Notes: generated from the sequence alone by a model not told the origin. A DNA stretch of 64,000 nucleotides from Alistipes sp. (GCA_017936685.1 JAGBFA010000015.1:207466-271465), one strand, 5' to 3'; counted from the stretch's first letter, positions 29,715 to 39,818 are shown. Program-made: numbers and translations.

Positions 29715-32120
29715 ATGAAACTATCGACAGCCATGACAATCGCTGCGGTGCTCTGCACGGCAGGAGCAGTGTCGGCAGCGCAGAAGCGTCTTAGCGGCCG
29801 CACGGTCGGCAGCGACGGGGAGGCGATCGGCTATGCCACCATTGTCGCCATGCAATCCGAACGGCAGGCGGCCGGGACTGCGGCCGACAGCGGCGGGCAC
29901 TTCTCGATGCGGCTCGCCGACGGCGATTATACCCTGCTCGTGCGCTTCGTAGGCTTCGACGAGCGCATCATGCAGGTGCGTGTGGCGGGCAGTGACCTCG
30001 ACGTGGGAGAGATCGTGCTCACGCCGAAGACGCAGAGCGTAGGCGAGGTGGTCGTGACGGCAGACCGCATACGCCGCCAAGGCGACCGGTTCGTCATGGA
30101 GGTGGGAGCCGCCGACACGGGCAAAGATGCCGCCGAGGTCGTGGCGCAGGCACCGGGCGTATGGCTCTCCGACGACGGGCTGTCGATCAACGGTGCCGCC
30201 GCGGCGCAGCTCTATGTCGACGGACGGCGCGTCAGGCTCTCGGGCGAGGAGCTGACGGCATATCTGCGTCGCATGCGCAGCGAGGATATAGCCCGCATAG
30301 AGGTCGTCCCGACGGCCGCGGCCGACCTGCCGGCCGATGCTGCGGGCGGCATAGTAGCCATAACGCGGCGGCGCAGGCGCGACGGCGGAGTGAGCGGCTC
30401 GGCAAGCTACACGGCACTGCTGTCCGCGATGCTGACAAGTCATCGTCCGGCGGCCGCAATCGATGCCGGCATCGGGCACTGGACCCTCACGGCAGCCGCC
30501 TCAGCCTCCGCCACACCGCGCATGAAGGTGCAGACAGAGGAGCTGCGCACGCTGCCGTCGGCCGATACGCCATACTACGTCAGCCAGTCCGATTCGCCGC
30601 AGAGCGACAACGAATATACGGCACGCATAGGGGCATTCGCCGACATTGGCGGCAGACACTCTCTCGGCTTGGAAGCGGAGTACGCCTCCACACGCCACAC
30701 CGCACCGTCGCTGATCGAGACCTCTACCGACAGCGATATGCTCCCCGCATCGGTCACAGGGCAATACGACTGTCTCTCGACGGGCGACATGCTCTCGGCG
30801 GCAGCCAACTACGCCCTGCAGCTCGACACGCTCGGCTCGGCACTGCGTATAATCGCCGACTACACCCTGCGCCGCAGCGACTCGGACAACCTCTACGCAG
30901 CAAGCACGACAACGGAGATGCAAATCCGCGACACGCTCTACAACAACACGGCGCATACGCGTTACGACATATTATCGGCCGATGCCTCGATCGAAAAATG
31001 TCTCCGCCACGGCATGCGGCTCAAAACAGGAGTACGCTATACGCGCACCTTGCTGGACGAGCGTTCGCAATGGTCGGGCTTAGCCGACGAATCGTGGCTG
31101 CCGCACAGGGCATACGATGTCGACAATGACTACGACGAAGATATTGCGGCCGTCTATGCCGCAATATCGGGCAGCGCAGGCCGGCTGTCGATGTCAGCAG
31201 GTGTGCGCGGCGAATATACCTCGACACGCAAACGCGGCGCGTTCGACCGCAGATACTTCGATCTGTTTCCCAATGTCGGCATGACGCTCGGCTTCGACAA
31301 TGCACGGCGGTGGATATTGGCCGTCAACTATTCGCGCAACATCGAGCGGCCGACATTCTCGCGGCTCGACCCCACACGCATACAACTCTCCGAATACAGC
31401 TATATGCAGGGCAATCCCGATCTGCGGCCTACATACATTCACCGCATCAACGCCACGCTGATCTACCGCTACCGCTTCACGCTCACCGTCGGCGGCAACC
31501 TGCACCGCGACTTGATACGTGAGCTGTGCATAATACCCGAAGAGAATCACTCGACGAGCTGCATCATGCCCGTCAACCACTACTCGGAGAACCACTGGTT
31601 CGCAGCCGTCACCCTGCCGCTGCGCATAGGCCGCATCATCAATCTCACGGTCAATGCCGTGGCCGTGAACCAACGCATACGCACGCTCGAAACGTCAGCC
31701 GCGGCATCGCACAACCTTTTGTTCGCCAACGCCACGCTACAACTGACCCTACCGACAGACTTTCGCATAGAGGCATCATGGAGCGGTCACACCCGTCTCT
31801 ATTCGGGCAACAGCGAGGTGGCGGCGTTCGACGAGTGGAACCTCTCGATACGAAAGCAGATGTTCCGGCAGCGGCTGACCCTGCATGCCGGCATATACAA
31901 CATCTTCGACCGCCGAGTCGGTTACGCGACGCACCCGACGGCATACGACGGAAGCAGCACGATACGCTCGGGCTTCGCCGCACGCCGCGTGAGCATAGGC
32001 ATATCATACTCGTTCACAAGCGGAAAGAGTGTCGATACCCGACGCGTAAAACGCAGCGACGAAGAGACGCTTCGCAGATTGGGCGGCAAAAACGATGGCA
32101 CAACAATAAAAAATCAATAA
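29715..32120 (+). CDS. Outer-membrane beta-barrel receptor with N-terminal carboxypeptidase-like domain
   Basis: The 801-residue product carries a signal peptide (about 1-21), a CarboxypepD_reg-like beta-sandwich (about 22-105: RLSGRTVGSDGEAIGYATIV, DGDYTLLVRFVGF), a reduced plug (VGEVVVTADRIRRQGDRFVM, DIARIEVVPTAAADLPADAAGGIVAIT) and a barrel ending in SIGISYSFTSGK. This is the outer-membrane-beta-barrel (OMP_b-brl_3) type of TonB-linked receptor. It has a hydrophilic tail of about 35 residues after the barrel. The neighbours, a membrane protein and a winged-helix regulator, suggest a regulated envelope function; the substrate is not evident. Confidence 0.85.
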   Translation: MKLSTAMTIAAVLCTAGAVSAAQKRLSGRTVGSDGEAIGYATIVAMQSERQAAGTAADSGGHFSMRLADGDYTLLVRFVGFDERIMQVRVAGSDLDVGEIVLTPKTQSVGEVVVTADRIRRQGDRFVMEVGAADTGKDAAEVVAQAPGVWLSDDGLSINGAAAAQLYVDGRRVRLSGEELTAYLRRMRSEDIARIEVVPTAAADLPADAAGGIVAITRRRRRDGGVSGSASYTALLSAMLTSHRPAAAIDAGIGHWTLTAAASASATPRMKVQTEELRTLPSADTPYYVSQSDSPQSDNEYTARIGAFADIGGRHSLGLEAEYASTRHTAPSLIETSTDSDMLPASVTGQYDCLSTGDMLSAAANYALQLDTLGSALRIIADYTLRRSDSDNLYAASTTTEMQIRDTLYNNTAHTRYDILSADASIEKCLRHGMRLKTGVRYTRTLLDERSQWSGLADESWLPHRAYDVDNDYDEDIAAVYAAISGSAGRLSMSAGVRGEYTSTRKRGAFDRRYFDLFPNVGMTLGFDNARRWILAVNYSRNIERPTFSRLDPTRIQLSEYSYMQGNPDLRPTYIHRINATLIYRYRFTLTVGGNLHRDLIRELCIIPEENHSTSCIMPVNHYSENHWFAAVTLPLRIGRIINLTVNAVAVNQRIRTLETSAAASHNLLFANATLQLTLPTDFRIEASWSGHTRLYSGNSEVAAFDEWNLSIRKQMFRQRLTLHAGIYNIFDRRVGYATHPTAYDGSSTIRSGFAARRVSIGISYSFTSGKSVDTRRVKRSDEETLRRLGGKNDGTTIKNQ

Positions 32121-32146
32121 CTTTACACTCTAAAAACATTCCGACA

Positions 32147-32731
32147 ATGGAACAGAATCAACTCACGGCCCGACAGAGCATCGATCTGATCGCACGCACG
32201 ATCAACAACACACGCCGACACATCGAGCAAGGCGTGTACAAGCACTTCCTGATATGGGGCTATCTTACCACAGTCATATCGCTGACAATATGGGCATTGG
32301 CAAGATCTACGGGGAACATGGCCGTCATGTGGCTGTGGTTCGCGCTGCCCGTGACAGGCGGAGGCTTGGTATTGCTGACCTGCCGCACGCCGCGCGATCA
32401 CGGATACGTGCGCACCGACATCGACCGCGCCATATCGCACGTATGGCTCGTGCTGAGCATGGCATGCCTTGTTGCCAGCGTATCATCTTATTTCATCGGC
32501 CTGCCCATACTCTTCATTGTCATACTGCTCATGTTCTCGGGCACAGCCATCACGGGACTCATTATCCGCTCGCGCATACTCTCGACGGCCGGATTCACAG
32601 GACTGGCTCTCTCGGTGCAGCTCTTCTTCGTGCACGGCATAGATCAATGTCTGGTGTTCGCAGCAATATTCCTGCTCGCAATGGTCGTCCCGGGACACAT
32701 GCTCCGACACCGCGCAAACAAAAACCGATAG
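32147..32731 (+). CDS. Four- to six-helix integral membrane protein
   Basis: The 194-residue product has a soluble N-terminal helix (LTARQSIDLIARTINNTRRHIEQG) and then about six hydrophobic segments in pairs, ending in a basic tail (RHRANKNR). This resembles small Bacteroidota membrane proteins that are regularly encoded with a PadR- or MarR-like winged-helix gene, as here (3-base gap). No enzymatic motif is seen. It starts 26 bases after the receptor and is probably in the same operon. Confidence 0.75.
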   Translation: MEQNQLTARQSIDLIARTINNTRRHIEQGVYKHFLIWGYLTTVISLTIWALARSTGNMAVMWLWFALPVTGGGLVLLTCRTPRDHGYVRTDIDRAISHVWLVLSMACLVASVSSYFIGLPILFIVILLMFSGTAITGLIIRSRILSTAGFTGLALSVQLFFVHGIDQCLVFAAIFLLAMVVPGHMLRHRANKNR

Positions 32732-32734
32732 ACG

Positions 32735-33019
32735 ATGTTCAAGGAACTCAATCCACTGCTGCACTCCGAGCTGCGACTTGCCGTGATGTCGATACTCATC
32801 GGCGTCGAGGAGGCCGACTTCGTCTACCTGCGCGAACAGACACATGCAACGGCCGGCAACCTGAGCGTACAGATCGACAAGTTGCAGAAGGCAGGATATA
32901 TAAGCGTCGAAAAGGGTTTCAAGGGACGCATGCCGCGCACCGTATGCCGCATCACCGACTGCGGCCGCGACGCCTTCACCGAGTATGTCGACGCCCTCAG
33001 CGGCTATATCGGCCGATAA
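32735..33019 (+). CDS. Winged-helix DNA-binding regulator (MarR/HTH_34-like)
   Basis: The 94-residue protein is a single winged-helix domain: LHSELRLAVMSILIG, a helix-turn-helix with FVYLREQTHATAGNLSVQIDKLQKAGYISVEK, and a wing FKGRMPRTVCRITDCGRDAF. It lacks any ligand-binding domain. Such stand-alone domains are usually autoregulatory repressors of the membrane protein gene beside them. The start codon follows the preceding stop by 3 bases. Confidence 0.88.
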   Translation: MFKELNPLLHSELRLAVMSILIGVEEADFVYLREQTHATAGNLSVQIDKLQKAGYISVEKGFKGRMPRTVCRITDCGRDAFTEYVDALSGYIGR

Positions 33020-33106
33020 CACGGGCATAGAGGTTGTTTCGCCGGCGGGTGCACGGTTGCCGGTATGCGGGAGTTTGTCGACATGCGGGAGTTTGCCGAC
33101 CGAAAA

Positions 33107-33251
33107 GAGATTCTCACGTAGCGGTCTATGACCGCTCCTCAGAATGACATGGTGGGAATAGCCTCACACAGATTTCTCGCTCGCGCTCGAAATGACAGGA
33201 CGAGCGGTTTTATCGTCCACAACCAGATTCTTCACTTCGTTCAGAATGACA
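33107..33251. repeat. Family A repeat, block 2 (right arms only)
   Basis: Three right-hand arms lie in tandem, each ending in GAATGACA or AAATGACA: 33107-33149, about 33168-33197 and about 33221-33251. No matching left arms are present, unlike block 1. B copies follow after the same linker (AGTCTCCAAAGAA). Confidence 0.7.
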
Positions 33252-33288
33252 AAGTAGTGGAAATAGTCTCCAAAGAATTATGCGCCAC

Positions 33289-33553
33289 TTTTTCGTCAAA
33301 AGGCGTTAGTTGCAACGCAAACGATGTGAGGACGGATAGGCTGTACTCGACGTACTGCCTATTCGGACGAACGAGCGCGCGGAAGCAAATGATGCCTTTT
33401 CACGGGAAACCTCCAAAGAACCACCAACCATCTTTTTCGTCAAAAGCGGTATTATACCACGCAAACGAAAAGTGCCCGGACAGGTTGTACTTAGCGTACT
33501 ACCTGTTCGGGCAATTGAGTGCGCGGCAGTAGAATGCCGCTTTTGACGAAAAA
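33289..33553 (+). repeat. Family B hairpin elements, copies 2 and 3
   Basis: Copy 2 is 33289-33409 and copy 3 is 33433-33553. Copy 3 has perfect 17-bp terminal inverted repeats (TTTTTCGTCAAAAGCGG). The central stems differ between copies: CGGATAGGC/GCCTATTCG in copy 2 and GCCCGGACAGGT/ACCTGTTCGGGC in copy 3. The loop form YGTACT-NNN-YGTACT is kept. They fill the gap between two convergent genes; with block A2 this explains nearly all of 33020-33567. Confidence 0.82.
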
Positions 33554-33567
33554 GTCACGAAAAAGAG

Positions 33568-36504
33568 TTAGTAACCGAAGATGTCGGAAGTAGTAACCAA
33601 CTCCACCTCGGCAATGCTGCGCAGGAAATCCATGTCGATATCGTCTGGATCACCGAGAATGAGATAGGTGTAGGTGCTGCCGGCGACATGGGACTTCTGG
33701 TAAGCTATGATATCGTCGATGGTAAGATCGGGCAGAGCCTTGTAGAGAGCTATGTTGCGATCTTCGGAGAGTCCCTTGCGGCGATTGTCGATATACTTGT
33801 TGATGACACCCATGCCGGTGGTGCGGGCAGCCTGCAACTGCTGCAACAGAGACTGTTTGGCAAGATCGAATGCGGGCTGAGATACGGGCATGTCGTTGAT
33901 GATCTCGTCAAAGGCCTCCATAGCCTGGCGCATCTTGTCGTTCTGGGTGGCGATGAAGGCAACATAGTAGTAGGGATCGTCGGCATAGGCTCCCTCGGAG
34001 AGATATGCCGAGGCCGAGTAGGCAAGGCCGCGAGCCTCGCGCATCTCCTGGAATACAATGGCGTTCATGTTGCCCGAGAAATACTCGTTGTAGAGGTCGA
34101 TGACGGCATCGTTGTCGGTCGAGAAGCGTTCGCCGCGGTTGGCATACTGGCGATAGTAGATCTGCTTGGCATCGTAGGGAGCCACTATCACGCGGTTGAC
34201 GGGCGTGAGGGAGTATGCGTAGCGCACTTCGAGCGGCTTGACGGCAATGGGATCGGCAGGCATCTTATGGTGCTTGGCGATGATGGCCTCGACCTGCTGC
34301 TGCGACGCGGGACCGTAATATACGACCTCGTGCTCGTAGTCGAACATGCGGCGTATGCGGCCGACCAGATCGTCCGAGGTCATGGCTGCGATCTGCTCGT
34401 CGCTCAGCGTCATGCGGCGCACGGCATCGGCACCGTACATGGCGTATGTCATCAGAGCGTTGAAGTTGGCTCGCTGGTTGAGTTTTGCGTTGGCGCGCGT
34501 CTTGAACAGATCCTGCTTATACTCGGCCAGAATCTCGTCGTCGCCTTTGAGGGTGCGTACATACTCCTCGGCCAGAGCCAGAGCCTCGTCCATGTGCTCC
34601 TGCAAACCGCCGACATACACATACATCGACGTGCCCGTAGCACCGACCGATATGGTGCATGCCATGTTGTAGAGGCGGCTCTGTATCTCGGCCAGCGACT
34701 TATTGTCGGTGCCCAGCAGACGCATGTACTCCGTGGCGGGCTATATGAAGGGATCGTAGCGCGTGCCCAGATCGATGCGATACTGCATCTGGAACAGGTC
34801 GTTGATCTCGTTGCGTTTGTAGAGCATCTGCACGCCCTCGGCAAGCGGCACAACGGCCATGTCGCGGTCGAAATCGACGAACTGCGGTTCGAGCGGCTCG
34901 ACCTCGGACGACTGCACGTCCGCAAGGAACTGCGAAGCGGCATCGCGATTGGTCTCGATGGGCGTTATCTGCGGCTTGTCGATCTTCTTCTGCGAGGTAT
35001 CCTCGCCCTGCAACTTGTAGATCACGGCATAACCGTCGGCAGGCATCTTGCGGCCGACCCATGCCACGATGTCGTCTTTGGTTATCTTGGCCATGCGGTC
35101 GAGCGACTCCACCTCTGTCTGCCAGTCCGTACCGGCTATAAACGAGTTCTTGAAGAGCATGGCGCGCATACGGTTGCTCTCGTAATAACTCATGTAGGCG
35201 CGCTTGTAGTTGGCTATGGTAGCCTCGATGAGCGAGGCATCGAACTCGCCGCGGCGCAGCTTGTCGACCTCCGCGAGCAGCAGGCTGCGCACCTCGTCGA
35301 GCGACTGTCCCTCCTTTGGATATCCGTAGAGTGCCATGGCACCGTAGTCGACATTGGTATCATCGTAGGCCTCGGCATCGAGCATCTTCTGCTTCTGCAT
35401 TATATCGACGTCTAACAGGCCGCACTTGCCGTTGCTGAGAATCGAAGCCGCAAGCGAAGCCATGTCAGAATCCTCGATCGACGACGATCCGTCGATAGGC
35501 CATGCTATCGACAGAAACTCGGCATCGTTGCCGTAGACGGTAGCCTCACGAGGCGAGAGGATAGGCTCCTCGCGCGGGAAGCTGAGAGCGGGGATCTCGG
35601 CGGCGGGTTTCATGTCGCCGAAATAACGGTCGATGACGCGGATCATTTCGTCGGGATCGAAGTCGCCCGAGAGACAGATAGCCATATTGTTGGGAACGTA
35701 ATACGAGCGGTAGTAGTTGATCACGTTGGTGATAGAGGGATTTTTCAGATGCTCCGGACGGCCGAGCACGGTGTGCATGCCATAGGGGTGATGCGGGTAG
35801 AGCATCTCCAACATCTTATAGTATACCTTGTTGCCGTCCTTTGTAAGCGACATGTTGTACTCCTCGTAGATGGTCTCCAACTCGGTGTGGAAGCCGCGGA
35901 CGACGGCGTGTTTGAAACGGTCGGATTGTATCTTGGCCCAGTTCTCGATCTGATTCGAGGGGATATCCTCCGTGTATACCGTTTCGTCTTGCGACGTCCA
36001 CGCGTTGGTGCCCGAGGCCCCGATGACGGCCATGAGCTTGTCGTACTCGTTGGGTATGGCTATCTTCGAGGCGATGTTCGAGAGGCTGTCGATCTGGCGG
36101 TATATCGCCTTGCGCTCGGCATCGTCGTCGGTGCGGCGGTACTGCTCGAAGAGCTGTTCGATACTGTCGAGCAGCGGTTTCTCGGCAGCGTAGTCAGAGG
36201 TGCCGAACTGCTCCGAGCCCTTGAACATGAGATGCTCGAAATAGTGCGCCATGCCGGTGGTCTCCAACGGGTCGTTCTTGGCTCCGACACGCACGGCAAT
36301 GTAGGTCTGAATACGAGGTTTCTCACGATAGACGGTCATGTAGACCGTCAATCCGTTGTCGAGAGTATAGATGCGCGACTGCATCGGATCGCCCTCGACG
36401 CTGCGATAGGTGTATTGCTTGCCTTTGGATTTGGCCGGACGGGCGGTCACGGCTGCGGGCAGTGCCACACATAGCGCGAGCATCAGAATAAGTAGTCGTT
36501 TCAT
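33568..36504 (-). pseudogene. M16 family metallopeptidase interrupted by one in-frame amber codon
   Basis: One continuous frame of about 979 codons encodes a two-lobe M16 peptidase (signal peptide, zinc motif HYFEH at about 87-91, second lobe with GLAYSASAYLSEGAY). It is split only by TAG at 34743-34741, after GTRYDPFI and before PATEYMRLLG. Both sides are in the same frame and conserved, so this is a nonsense change, not a frameshift. The first part (587 residues, 34741-36504) keeps the catalytic lobe; a reinitiated second part would begin at 34725 and lose the first strands of the second lobe. It may be a real pseudogene, a readthrough site or a sequencing error. Confidence 0.8.
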
Positions 36505-36526
36505 ATCTTAGAATTTAAGTACGCCA

Positions 36527-36534
36527 TAAAGTTA
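36527..36534 (-). promoter_or_regulatory. Promoter -7 element for the M16 gene
   Basis: TAACTTTA on the minus strand, 22 bases from the ATG; one mismatch to TANNTTTG and no clear upstream TTG. Confidence 0.35.
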
Positions 36535-36568
36535 GGCAATTAATCGCGAACGCAGTCACTCGACGCAC

Positions 36569-36605
36569 AAAAAAAAGAGGATCGTTCCGCAAAAAAACGA
36601 TCCTC
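36569..36605 (-). terminator. gadB intrinsic terminator
   Basis: On the minus strand a 10-bp stem (36605-36596 with 36586-36577) is followed by eight Ts (36576-36569), about 40 bases after the gadB stop. Confidence 0.85.
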
Positions 36606-36646
36606 CCGCACCTGGCCGCACTGCGGCGGGCGCACTGAGAGCAATA

Positions 36647-38062
36647 TCAATGGGTGAATACCCTGCCCTTCTGGCGTATCTTCTTCTCGTAGGCTATGCG
36701 CGACTGGGTGGGATACTGCAACTTGTCGAACTCGGCCACGGCATTCTCGATGTCTTTGAGCAGCATGTCGGCCATGTCGCGCGACATGCCCTGACGCACG
36801 ACTATACGCATGACGATGATGTTGTCGATATCCTTGGGCAACGTATAGGCCGGCACCATCCAGCCGCTCTGCTGCAATGTCGCTTGCAGATCGAAGAGCG
36901 TCCAGCGCGCGGTCTTGTCGTATTCGGTGTCCATGTGCCAGACGAAGAGCGGGTTGACCACCTCGTCGGAGTAGTTCTCGAAGCACTTCATCTTGCCGAT
37001 GCGCTCATGACAGTGACAGGCTATCTCCATGGAGTTGGTGTGCACCTCCTTGTAGCCCTCGAAGCCCAGACGAATGAAGTTGTAATACTGGCCGAGCACC
37101 TGTGCCGCCGGACGCGAGAAGTTGAGTCCCACCTGCGTGATGTTGGAGCCGAGATAGTTGACGCTGAACGACATCTCCTCGGGCAGATACTTCTTGTCGC
37201 GCCATACGACCCAGCCCAAACCCGGATACACAAGACCGAACTTATGTCCCGATGTCGATATGGAGTAGACCCACTTCAAGCGGAAGTCCCACTTCAAGTC
37301 GGGGTTCAGGAACGGCAGAATGAAACCGCCCGAGGCGGCATCGACGTGCATCGATATTTCATATCCGGTACGGCGGTTGTATGCGTCCAGCTCCTTGTCG
37401 AGGGCTGCCACGTCGTCGTTAAGGCCGGTCCATGTGACACCCACGATGGGGACTATGCAGATGGTGTTCTCGTCGCACATGGCCACGGCCTGCTTGGCAT
37501 CGAGCGTCTTGTGCTCTTTCGACAGGGGCACCTGCCGCAACTCGATCTGCCACAGCTGGCAGAACTTCTCCCACACCACCTGCAAGCCCGAGCTGGTCAC
37601 GAGATTGGGCTTGTCGAAAGGTTTACCCTCCTTGCGGCGGCGCGCACGCCAGCGCAGCCATGCCGCCACACCGCCGAGCATGCAGGCCTCCGACGATCCT
37701 ATGCCGAGGGCTCCGCACTTGGAAGCATTCTTCTCGGACGAGTGCCACAGATTAGCCAGAATGTTGATGCAACGCCCCGACATCACGGCTATGTGGGGAT
37801 ACTCCGTCTCGTCGATGAAGTTGACATTGATGGCCTCGTTCATCAGACGCGTGGCATATTCGTCCATGTAGGTGGTGACGAACGTGGCCAGATTCAGCGG
37901 CGGCTGAGTCTGCGGATAGGTCTCGTCCTTGACCATCTGATAGGCGATCTCGGGCGTGGTCTTGCTCTGCGGAATTTTGTCTGTCGGAGCAGGCGACGCC
38001 ATCTCTTTGGAGCCGTACACGGCCGTCTCGGCGTTGGCTCGATACTTTTCACTCTTTTCCAT
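36647..38062 (-). CDS. gadB: Glutamate decarboxylase
   Basis: GadB converts glutamate to GABA and CO2, consuming a proton, and supports acid resistance. The 471-residue protein starts MEKSEKYRANAETAVYGS (ATG at 38062; the longer open frame upstream is not conserved). PLP-site features are HVDAASGGFILPF (Asp) and STSGHKFGLVYPG with the Schiff-base lysine. The C-terminal region ends in RVFTH, close to the pH-sensing His-Thr end of E. coli GadB. No antiporter gadC or glutaminase gene lies beside it. Confidence 0.95.
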   Translation of the reverse strand: MEKSEKYRANAETAVYGSKEMASPAPTDKIPQSKTTPEIAYQMVKDETYPQTQPPLNLATFVTTYMDEYATRLMNEAINVNFIDETEYPHIAVMSGRCINILANLWHSSEKNASKCGALGIGSSEACMLGGVAAWLRWRARRRKEGKPFDKPNLVTSSGLQVVWEKFCQLWQIELRQVPLSKEHKTLDAKQAVAMCDENTICIVPIVGVTWTGLNDDVAALDKELDAYNRRTGYEISMHVDAASGGFILPFLNPDLKWDFRLKWVYSISTSGHKFGLVYPGLGWVVWRDKKYLPEEMSFSVNYLGSNITQVGLNFSRPAAQVLGQYYNFIRLGFEGYKEVHTNSMEIACHCHERIGKMKCFENYSDEVVNPLFVWHMDTEYDKTARWTLFDLQATLQQSGWMVPAYTLPKDIDNIIVMRIVVRQGMSRDMADMLLKDIENAVAEFDKLQYPTQSRIAYEKKIRQKGRVFTH

Positions 38063-38202
38063 ATGTTGAACTTTAAGGTTACTTGGCGGGCAAATCCCAC
38101 TAATTATGCCATACAGTGCTGCCGGTGCCCTACACCGCCATGCCGCCGGCACTGCACGTATCGGATATTTACGCTCTTGCATCAGGAAAAAGTGCGAAAA
38201 AC

Positions 38203-38233
38203 TTTGCAGTTTCAAAAAAACCTCTTATATTTG
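38203..38233 (+). promoter_or_regulatory. tRNA-Pro promoter
   Basis: TTTG (38203-38206), 19 bases, TATATTTG (38226-38233), about 54 bases before the first tRNA. Confidence 0.7.
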
Positions 38234-38286
38234 CACCTCGAATTCGCGAGGATTCCCCATCGGTTGCACCGCGGCCGTGGGACCTA

Positions 38287-38361
38287 CGGGATGTAGCGCA
38301 GTCCGGTTAGCGCACCTGCTTTGGGAGCAGGGGGTCACAGGTTCGAATCCTGTTATCCCGA
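38287..38361 (+). tRNA. tRNA-Pro (anticodon TGG)
   Basis: The cloverleaf folds fully: acceptor CGGGATG with TATCCCG, D-arm GCGCAGTCCGGTTAGCGC, anticodon arm CCTGC-TTTGGGA-GCAGG (anticodon TGG) and T-arm ACAGG-TTCGAAT-CCTGT. The 3' CCA is not encoded. Confidence 0.95.
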
Positions 38362-38454
38362 CAATACGGCTCTCATGCAGACGACCGCCTCGGCTCAGGC
38401 CGGGCAGGGAGGGGGCGACAGCAGCGTAAAGCCGTAGGTTTGAAAATATTTGTT

Positions 38455-38529
38455 CGGGATGTAGCGCAGTCCGGTTAGCGCGCCAGCTTCGGGAGTTGGA
38501 GGTCCCGGGTTCGAATCCCGGTATCCCGA
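38455..38529 (+). tRNA. tRNA-Pro (anticodon CGG)
   Basis: Same first 27 bases as the preceding tRNA; the anticodon arm is CCAGC-TTCGGGA-GTTGG (anticodon CGG) and the T-arm CCGGG-TTCGAAT-CCCGG. CCA is not encoded. It follows the first tRNA by 93 bases and is probably co-transcribed. Confidence 0.95.
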
Positions 38530-38534
38530 CAGAG

Positions 38535-38567
38535 AAAGAGATGATGAAAATCATCTCTTTTCTTTTT
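38535..38567 (+). terminator. Terminator after the tRNA-Pro pair
   Basis: An 11-bp perfect stem (38535-38545 with 38550-38560) with a 4-base loop is followed by a T-rich run. Confidence 0.8.
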
Positions 38568-38628
38568 ATGCAGATTATCGCCATTGGGGGAGGATACGAA
38601 TTGTACTGTTCTGTACGAAACAAAAGTC

Positions 38629-38872
38629 TGTCACTCCGAGGAGCCGCAGACGACGTGGGAGTCTCGCGGGCAGGGGTGCGGTTCTGCATACTGGAACTTG
38701 ACGACCAAAACAGAGATTCTCACGTCGCGATTTTCAATCGCTCCTCAGAATGACAGGACACGATATGTCATGTTGAGCGGAGCGAAACATCTGGTTGGGG
38801 TAGATATTTATCAACCACGCACATCGTCCCCAACCAGATTCTTCGTTCCATTTCATTCCACTCAGAATGACA
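38629..38872. repeat. Family A repeat, block 3
   Basis: Two adjacent inverted pairs: about 38629-38671 with 38712-38755 (TGTCACTCCGAGG... and ...CTCAGAATGACA), then 38766-38800 with 38828-38872 (TGTCATGTTGAGCGG... and ...CTCAGAATGACA). Here they are side by side, not nested as in block 1. No gene is seen between 38568 and 39306. Confidence 0.75.
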
Positions 38873-38909
38873 CGACACAGGGAATAGTCTCCAAAGAACC
38901 ACTACCCCA

Positions 38910-39303
38910 TTTTTCGTCAAAATGCCGGATATGCGACGCGACGACAGAGTGAGACGATGGGCTGTACTGACTGTACTGCCCATTGGCGAACGACAAGGAG
39001 CGGAAGCAGATGCGGTGTTTTCACGGAAAAGAAACGATTTTTCGTCAAAAGCGGTATTATACAACGCAAACGAAAAATGCCCGGACAGGTTGTACTGATC
39101 GTACTACCTGTTCGGGCAGTTGAGTGCGCGGCAGTAGAATGCCGCTTTTCACGGAAAACCTCCAAAGAAACACAACCCCCTTTTTCGTCAAAAGGCGTTA
39201 GTAGCGGTGCCGACATGAAATTGGCGCGGATAGGCTGTACTCACCGTACTGCCTATTCGCGCCAATGATTGAGGTGACGCTAATGACGCCTTTTCACGAA
39301 AAA
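38910..39303 (+). repeat. Family B hairpin elements, copies 4, 5 and 6
   Basis: Copies at 38910-39030, 39038-39158 and 39181-39303. Central stems: CGATGGGC/GCCCATTG, GCCCGGACAGGT/ACCTGTTCGGGC and GGCGCGGATAGGC/GCCTATTCGCGCC, each with one G-T pair at the same place. Copy 6 ends 3 bases before the stop codon of the convergent small barrel gene. Confidence 0.82.
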
Positions 39304-39306
39304 GGG

Positions 39307-39786
39307 CTAAAAGTGGTATGCAACAGACAAACCAAAGTTCCAAAATCCGGGAGTGAAGAAACCGCTCTTACCGCCACCGGCAACTACACCTACGACAGGA
39401 CGATAGTCGACATCGATAGAGATGGGGGTGTTGTTGAACAAGCAGCCGAACGAACAAGAACCGACAGCTCCGATCAAGAAGCCCGCATCGCCGAAATGAT
39501 AGGCACCTACGGTTGCACCCACACCGGCATTGAGATGCCACGAGCATGTACGGGGAGTCCAGTCCCACTCGCAGCAACGCCAGTTGTATATACCTGTAAG
39601 CGAAATACCGTCATAGTTGGGAACGGCAACCGTGAACTGCAAATAGTTCTCCGAGCTGAGATTGTAGTCGAACAGCAACTCCACACTGCCGCCGAAACGG
39701 AGTCCTACGGCATACTTGGTATCTTGTGCCTTGGCGGCCGTAGCTACGGCGAAGCACATCACAACAGCAACAATAAACTTTTTCAT
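39307..39786 (-). CDS. Small outer-membrane beta-barrel protein
   Basis: The 159-residue product has a signal peptide (about 1-21, ending AKAQ) and a barrel pattern: YAVGLRFGGSVELLFDYNLS, LQFTVAVPNYDGISLTGIYNW, GYxxxFGDAGFLIGAVGSC-type strands and a final NFGLSVAYHF with terminal Phe. Four cysteines (RCCEWDW, TCSW) may pair. It resembles small porin-like proteins of Bacteroidota and the protein at 16330-16818 in size and style, though not closely in sequence. Function unknown. Confidence 0.7.
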   Translation of the reverse strand: MKKFIVAVVMCFAVATAAKAQDTKYAVGLRFGGSVELLFDYNLSSENYLQFTVAVPNYDGISLTGIYNWRCCEWDWTPRTCSWHLNAGVGATVGAYHFGDAGFLIGAVGSCSFGCLFNNTPISIDVDYRPVVGVVAGGGKSGFFTPGFWNFGLSVAYHF

Positions 39787-39810
39787 AAGTCGTATTTTAA
39801 TATGATACTA

Positions 39811-39818
39811 CAAAATTA
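39811..39818 (-). promoter_or_regulatory. Promoter -7 element for the small barrel gene
   Basis: TAATTTTG on the minus strand, 25 bases before the ATG at 39786. Confidence 0.45.

Noticed and set aside
33568-36504. Frameshift or natural two-subunit split in the M16 gene
   Set aside because: The two parts are in the same frame, separated only by one TAG, and the break is inside a domain, so a nonsense codon explains it better.
38496-38952. Short open frames downstream of the second tRNA-Pro
   Set aside because: They lie in the terminator and family A repeats and translate repeat sequence.
38910-39303. CRISPR array
   Set aside because: The repeated units are about 120 bp with terminal inverted repeats and hairpins; there are no short regular repeats with unique spacers and no cas genes.
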